Source: Amphirosellinia nigrospora
Lineage: Eukaryota; Ascomycota; Sordariomycetes; Xylariales; Xylariaceae
Reading direction: 5' to 3'
DNA: 64,000 nucleotides
Assembly: GCA_004123355.1 (NCBI GenBank)
Contig: SCHM01000001.1
Coordinates: 9,930,193 to 9,994,192, forward strand
Below the pieces are notes generated by a model, which saw only the letters and a list, made by a program, of their open reading frames with translations, did no database searches and was not told where the DNA came from. Each line of letters opens with the position of its first letter. The first letter of the stretch is position 1. Made by a program: the position numbers and the translations under genes. This document shows positions 59,398-64,000 of this stretch, one piece after another.

Positions 59398-61367
59398 AAT
59401 GCCAAACCCTGTAATTTCGGTGTTTAGGAATCATTTGTAAGAAGTCACTATTCTTGTCATGCAGTTGAAAACGGCATTTTCGTGGCATCCTAAGCTTGGA
59501 ATCGAAATCGATAGACAGCCAATGACTAAGTGATTGTCTGGCAATCGAGCAGCACATGCTCGCTAGGTATCATGATGAGCACGGATAACACAAGCACAAT
59601 GTGAAACTTTGCGTCATACATTCTTTGATTAAGGACCGAGTAAGGAACGCTACCTACATAGCATTGGTCGGCATTAATTAAACCGTATTGAACTGTTTTA
59701 TACGCTGCATTTACGGTACATAGTCTACCTAGTAATTACCTAGTAGATAGTTGGACATGTCTTAGGTAATTAATTGAAGCCTATAAATTTTTAGCTTGTG
59801 CAAAAGCGGCACTGCTTAGGTAAAGCCTGCTGCGGTTAACGCTACCTAGGTACTACCTAGTTTCGCTTAGATTAGCGCTGCTGCTGTTGTTATTACAGGC
59901 CGTCGAGATTGTGGTAATATGGGGGATGTCTCTTGGCAGGAGATCTATTACGGGTACGTATAATTGCTGGGCTGCGTTGCTATTATTGTTTATCGGAGAT
60001 GGCGACGGTGTGTTTTGTTTGTTGTTAAAATATTTTGGCGTTTGGGGTTATTGGAGCAAGTCGTTGCCGGTGTTGGGTTCAGGCTGCCAAGGCATGTTGA
60101 TCCCATAGCTGGTAACCTGTGAGAGCTACTACAACATCATCTGCTGTCGTCGTGCGTTTGTCGCCAGCCCTTGCTAGGAATCCCCATATGATTAGGGGCG
60201 CTAATATGGACTGGGTAGGACCAGGCTTCCCGCCGGTCCGTTGGAGTGAGTTCGTATGTATTGACGATGATATTCGTCCCGAAATAAGGAGGAAAAACCA
60301 CGCTTTGTGGGGGACGTTCCTTGCGAGATGGTGTCTCCATGCACACCGCATTTTCCCTCGAACCACACTCACCACTGCATCTGCATCAGCCAGCCCACTT
60401 GGTATGCATGCCTCGCTGCTGCTGACAGTTGCCACCATAAACACCTGACATGAAGTTGATTGCTATATTTGAATAGTTGTACAATAAATTGGCTATGAAA
60501 TAACGAGTCGGCGGCAAAAGAATGGTTTTAAGTTGGGACACGGCGCCACCCTTCCACATGGTGAAAGCAGATTATGAAAACGAGGTCAACAATTTTTTGC
60601 CTAACACAGGCTCAATTGGTCTAAGAGCTCCCAAGATGAGCGCCATACCCAGTTATCATCGCTGCCTATGACTGATACGTGAGCATTGTGAGCTATTGAT
60701 GAAGTCCCATGAAAAAATCTTAGTGTTACGCCAGTCTAGCACAGAAGGTTTACTCTGCCTTGACGAGTATCATTATTATTCGTCTTCTAAGTTTCCGCAT
60801 GCGATCGCGAGTGTTTTCTCTTTTTATGTATCCCGTGGTATTGGAAATTTGGTATATTTCGCCGCCCTGGGTACAGTCCCCTCTTTTCACTGCCTTAAAC
60901 CACCGCTCGTAAATGTGTTTTTCTTCGGACAACACCAGAAGGCCTAGTAGAACAGAATGTTAGCATTGGATGCGGTCGGGTAGTCAGCCAGCCAGTCAGC
61001 ACGAGAAACAGATATCGAAGATAAGGCGCATTACTGAAGTTTCTAGTGCTATCATGTTGAATTAACTGCATTTTTTCCCGTCGTTTATCAAATCGAGATT
61101 TAAATTCGAGGTCCGATTCGCCGTCTGCAAGCAAAGATATCAGCAGCGTAGTCGTACCGGTTAGTATCAGAAACTCCAAAAGAATACTCACCAACACTGA
61201 AGTCGCATCCCAATACGATAAATCATAAAATGATCTAATAACACATATGATAGCAGTGGTAGGATCTGGGCATTAGCTTCAACTTGTGAGTCTGAACGTA
61301 TAGACTGCTAATCTGATTTGGGGCTCGGGGGCCCATGTTGATACTCATCCGATTGTGCTGGAGGGCG
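59398..61367. other. gene-free stretch, 2.0 kb
   Basis: Contains several CTACCTAG / TACCTAGGTA motifs clustered at about 59725-59865. No supported gene. Confidence 0.5.
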
Positions 61368-64000
61368 CTACGGCCAAACATTGGCTTTTGCCCATTCCTC
61401 GACGTCGTCCGTAAGTTGCCCATAAATGTCTTCTACAGAAAAATACATATTCGGAAAATAGTCGCGGGCGGGGGAGTATGACGCCGCCGGGCGTGGCGCC
61501 CCAGGATCCAAAATAGGACCCGTTGGCTCGGGCGCTGAGTGTATTTAATAATGATACGTTAGCAAATCAGGCAACAGCTACAGATTTTATGCAATAATAT
61601 ATATAGAAATACTCACATGGTCGAGAAGTAGCTAAGGGATACGGGTATGGTGAGGATTGACGATCCGAGGAACCTTGATTGCTGGATGGATAGAAAAGGG
61701 GTGAATCGCCATCACTATGTTTATGGTAGTTCTTCGAAGGGATAGTAAGGATTGAAGAGTTGTCTCTAGCTGTGTCGTCCGCTTCTAGGTTGCCGTAGGT
61801 GTCAGAAGGAAGTGTTTGGTACTGGGACCAGTGGAAGCAACTGAATTGCTTCCATGTATATCCCTTGGTCACTATAGTCTGTGACTGCTGCGATGGTTCG
61901 ACCGTATTCACTATATTATCCGTCAAGCCATTTTGATCTAGTAGATTTTCAGGCGCATCGGAGCTGTTTAAGTCATGCGTTTCCTGTTCAAGGCCATTGA
62001 TTAGGTTGCCAAGTTCTGGTCGGCCACTTTTGTAGCCGGGGGCGGCCCCCATTGTTCAACTGCTCTAGTAGGATGCTTCCTTCTGATCATCTCGATTGAC
62101 TGGTTATTCGTGGGTATTTGAGTCACTCTCCTAATACTCTTCATTTTAGATCCATGTATGGTATGGCTGTGGCACTTTTGTATGTGGCGCCCTAGTGCTT
62201 CTTTCGTTGAAAACGGCGGATATTGGCATGAAGGGAGAGAGCACTTCAGGGGTATTGCGTGTAAGATTTCATGATCAACTCGCTGCATATCCTGTTCGAA
62301 GCTTTCAGAACAAAATCAAGACGGCATATAAAGGCTCCTCTACAATGGTTTAGCCGGAACTGCGCGAGCTCCTCTGCGGTAATGCCTGGAAACTCTTGCA
62401 TCGACAGACACTCCGTGAGGGCTATTTGATAGTTATCCAAAATACCGTAGCTTGGTGATTTTACGCATAACGTCTTGAAAATCGAAGTTAGAGATGTATA
62501 CTGTGGGTGATGGGTATAGGGCGGAATGTTTACCGTTACTGTTTACGTGGCTGGTCTTCTTATTACGAGCGAGTAAGAATTCCCCCACAGCTTGGAATAA
62601 TGGCGGGAACCGCCTGAGAAGCTCAAGCTTGGGTTCCGATATTAAAACGCTCTCATTTGGGGTAGTTGATGAGTCATTTGGTATTGACTAGCTTTTGTGA
62701 GGCCCCGGATAGAATCCCAAGGAACTGGGACATATCCTCTCCAGTATCCCCCAGCGAGAGGGCATTGAGGACACAGTCAATCCAATGTTCGTAGGCAAAG
62801 ACGTGGAATCCATGTAATCCTCTAAGCATACGTTTAAGACGGTCATGGTTCTGGTAATCTGGTTGAAACACGTCAAGTCCTGACGAAATACAAGTGGTGG
62901 TAGCGATAGCGTGTTCAAGATATGCTTTCTCTTGGTTTATCTTGACCACGCTTTCAGAGGTCTGGAGGTATCTAAGAACTAGTTACTCGCTTTGTTGTAT
63001 AGGGTATGAGGCATGAAGCTTACTCCTTTACGGATACATGAATAAACCATAAGCTCGAATCGGGGCGTTCTTCGACAAGAGGTGAGCACATATCGAAAAG
63101 ATGAGAAGGTGCTAGCTCCTCCACTGACGTTATACCAGCAGAGTAGGATAATGCTGAACGAAACTCAGTGCGTCGAAGTGGACGGCTTCCGAATGCAATC
63201 CAGCCGAATATCGTCCGTAACCTTTCGACGGAGCGAGCGTCGAATCTTGTGATCATCTGCGTCAAGACTCTCTCGTAACTATAGAAGCGATGTTAGTTCG
63301 CCCAGCGCGCTGGCTAAACTCTTTAGGAAACCTCACAATTTAGCTAACTTTCGAGGTAATGTGTCTACGGCCTCTTGTATTTGGCTGCTGTAGAAAATAT
63401 TGTGAGTGAGGTAGTCAAGAACCAACCTAGCCCAGAGAAACATCCCTGGCAAACATTAGCGAATTGTTCAACTATGGAACGATGGTCTGCAGTTTTACCA
63501 TCTGCCTTCTGGGAAATTTGACGTGCGATGCTCACTAAGTCCGAATCTCGGAGATATAACTCAGCGAATCTAGAGCGATGTGCCTTCAGTCTCTGCTCGG
63601 AATAAATGGCAATCGCGTCCGTCAATTTGGGCCTTTCGTCGCTCAGGGAGACAGCAGTCTTTTTACGGAGGCACTCTCTGATGAGATGTGTTGTTCGAGA
63701 CGCAACTAGAATTTTGCAGGTCGCGCTGTTAGGGCGGGAAAGACTATCTCGAGAGATGCGATTCATGAGAGTAAAAAATCTCTTTTGCTTTTCAACATCC
63801 AGGTCATCAAGCCCATCTATGATTACGTAAATAGTTCGGCTGTCGCCGAGATCGTCTGAGAGCGCGGTGGTAGCTAGCTGCAAGAGTTGTTCAAGGACAA
63901 CAAGGCTTGCCGCTTTCTTTCCGACGTACTGCCCGTATACATAAGCGTTCATTGGGCCGCTGTGACGGATAATCTGAAACAAGAGTGATCTCAAGACTTC
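61368..64000 (-). CDS. NACHT-type STAND protein with C-terminal C2H2 zinc finger, 5' end beyond the window
   Basis: NLR-like signalling ATPase; fungal relatives take part in heterokaryon incompatibility or are thought to act in immunity. Only the part after Walker A is here. Walker B IYVIIDGLDDLDV; sensor-type KILVASRTTHLI; NVCQGMFLWARLVLDYL; AVDTLPRKLAKL; winged-helix-like RTIFGWIAFGSRPLRRTEF and WFIHVSVKEYLQTSE. Then a region FRLNHCRGAFICRLDF and a zinc finger (KCSLPSCQYPPF..LGRHIQKCHSH), a Ser/Gln-rich linker, and a short last exon ending DDVEEWAKANVWP (61534-61368). Introns: about 63338-63281, about 63026-62975, and 61616-61535. Frame breaks near 63448, 62680, 62440, 62295 and 62035; mostly one missing base each. 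No ankyrin, WD40 or TPR repeats are seen. N-terminal effector domain unknown. Confidence 0.8.

Noticed and set aside
1-64000. tRNA, 5S rRNA or CRISPR arrays
   Set aside because: I scanned by eye for the T-arm GGTTCGAATCC-type sequence with paired stems and for regularly spaced repeats and found none that hold up.
1-64000. A secondary-metabolite or other functional gene cluster
   Set aside because: No PKS, NRPS, terpene cyclase or P450 is present; squalene synthase, IMPDH and the transporters are scattered among unrelated genes.

Overview
The window is nuclear DNA of a filamentous ascomycete, most likely a Sordariomycete. The evidence is short GT..AG introns (mostly 48-205 nt) with CTAAC/CTGAC-like branch sites, pyrimidine-rich promoters, and fungal gene families: squalene synthase, GPR1/FUN34/YaaH acetate permease, proteinase-K-like subtilase, an AAA ATPase of the fungal DUF7025 kind, and a NACHT/C2H2 STAND protein. 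Genes lie on both strands, separated by 0.4-4 kb of gene-free DNA. I see no operon, no CRISPR array, no rRNA or tRNA gene that I can support, and no virus-like or LTR element.

Layout, left to right: IQGAP/Rng2 scaffold (minus, runs off the left edge); IMP dehydrogenase (plus); MFS transporter (minus); FMN-dependent alpha-hydroxy-acid dehydrogenase (plus); M28 glutamate-carboxypeptidase-II-like peptidase (plus); AAA ATPase (plus); a 3.6-kb gene-free gap; acetate-permease family protein (plus); Trax/translin-family protein (minus); GPI mannosyltransferase 1 (plus); F-box protein (minus); a 4-kb gap; subtilisin-like protease (plus); squalene synthase (minus); a region with two non-autonomous inverted-repeat elements around a kinase-like gene (minus); UDP-rhamnose-type epimerase/reductase (plus); J-domain protein (plus); erythromycin-esterase-like protein (minus); a Ser-rich coiled-coil protein (minus); a second kinase-like gene (plus); and a NACHT-C2H2 gene (minus) that runs off the right edge.

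The genes are mostly unconnected housekeeping and accessory functions: GTP synthesis, sterol synthesis, GPI anchors, cytokinesis, nucleotide-sugar synthesis, proteolysis and transport. I find no biosynthetic cluster.

The dominant anomaly is technical or evolutionary. In most conserved genes the reading frame breaks at one or several points, nearly always consistent with one missing base in a short homopolymer. Essential genes (IMPDH, squalene synthase, GPI14) are affected together with dispensable ones, so I read this mainly as consensus indel error in the assembly rather than mass pseudogenisation. Coordinates below give the whole gene span, with exons and frame breaks in the text. The most interesting biological items are two MITE-like elements (43150-43340 and about 45232-45781), a recent 81-bp in-frame duplication of an IQ motif, an 18-nt microexon in the Trax gene, and the NACHT-C2H2 gene at the right edge.
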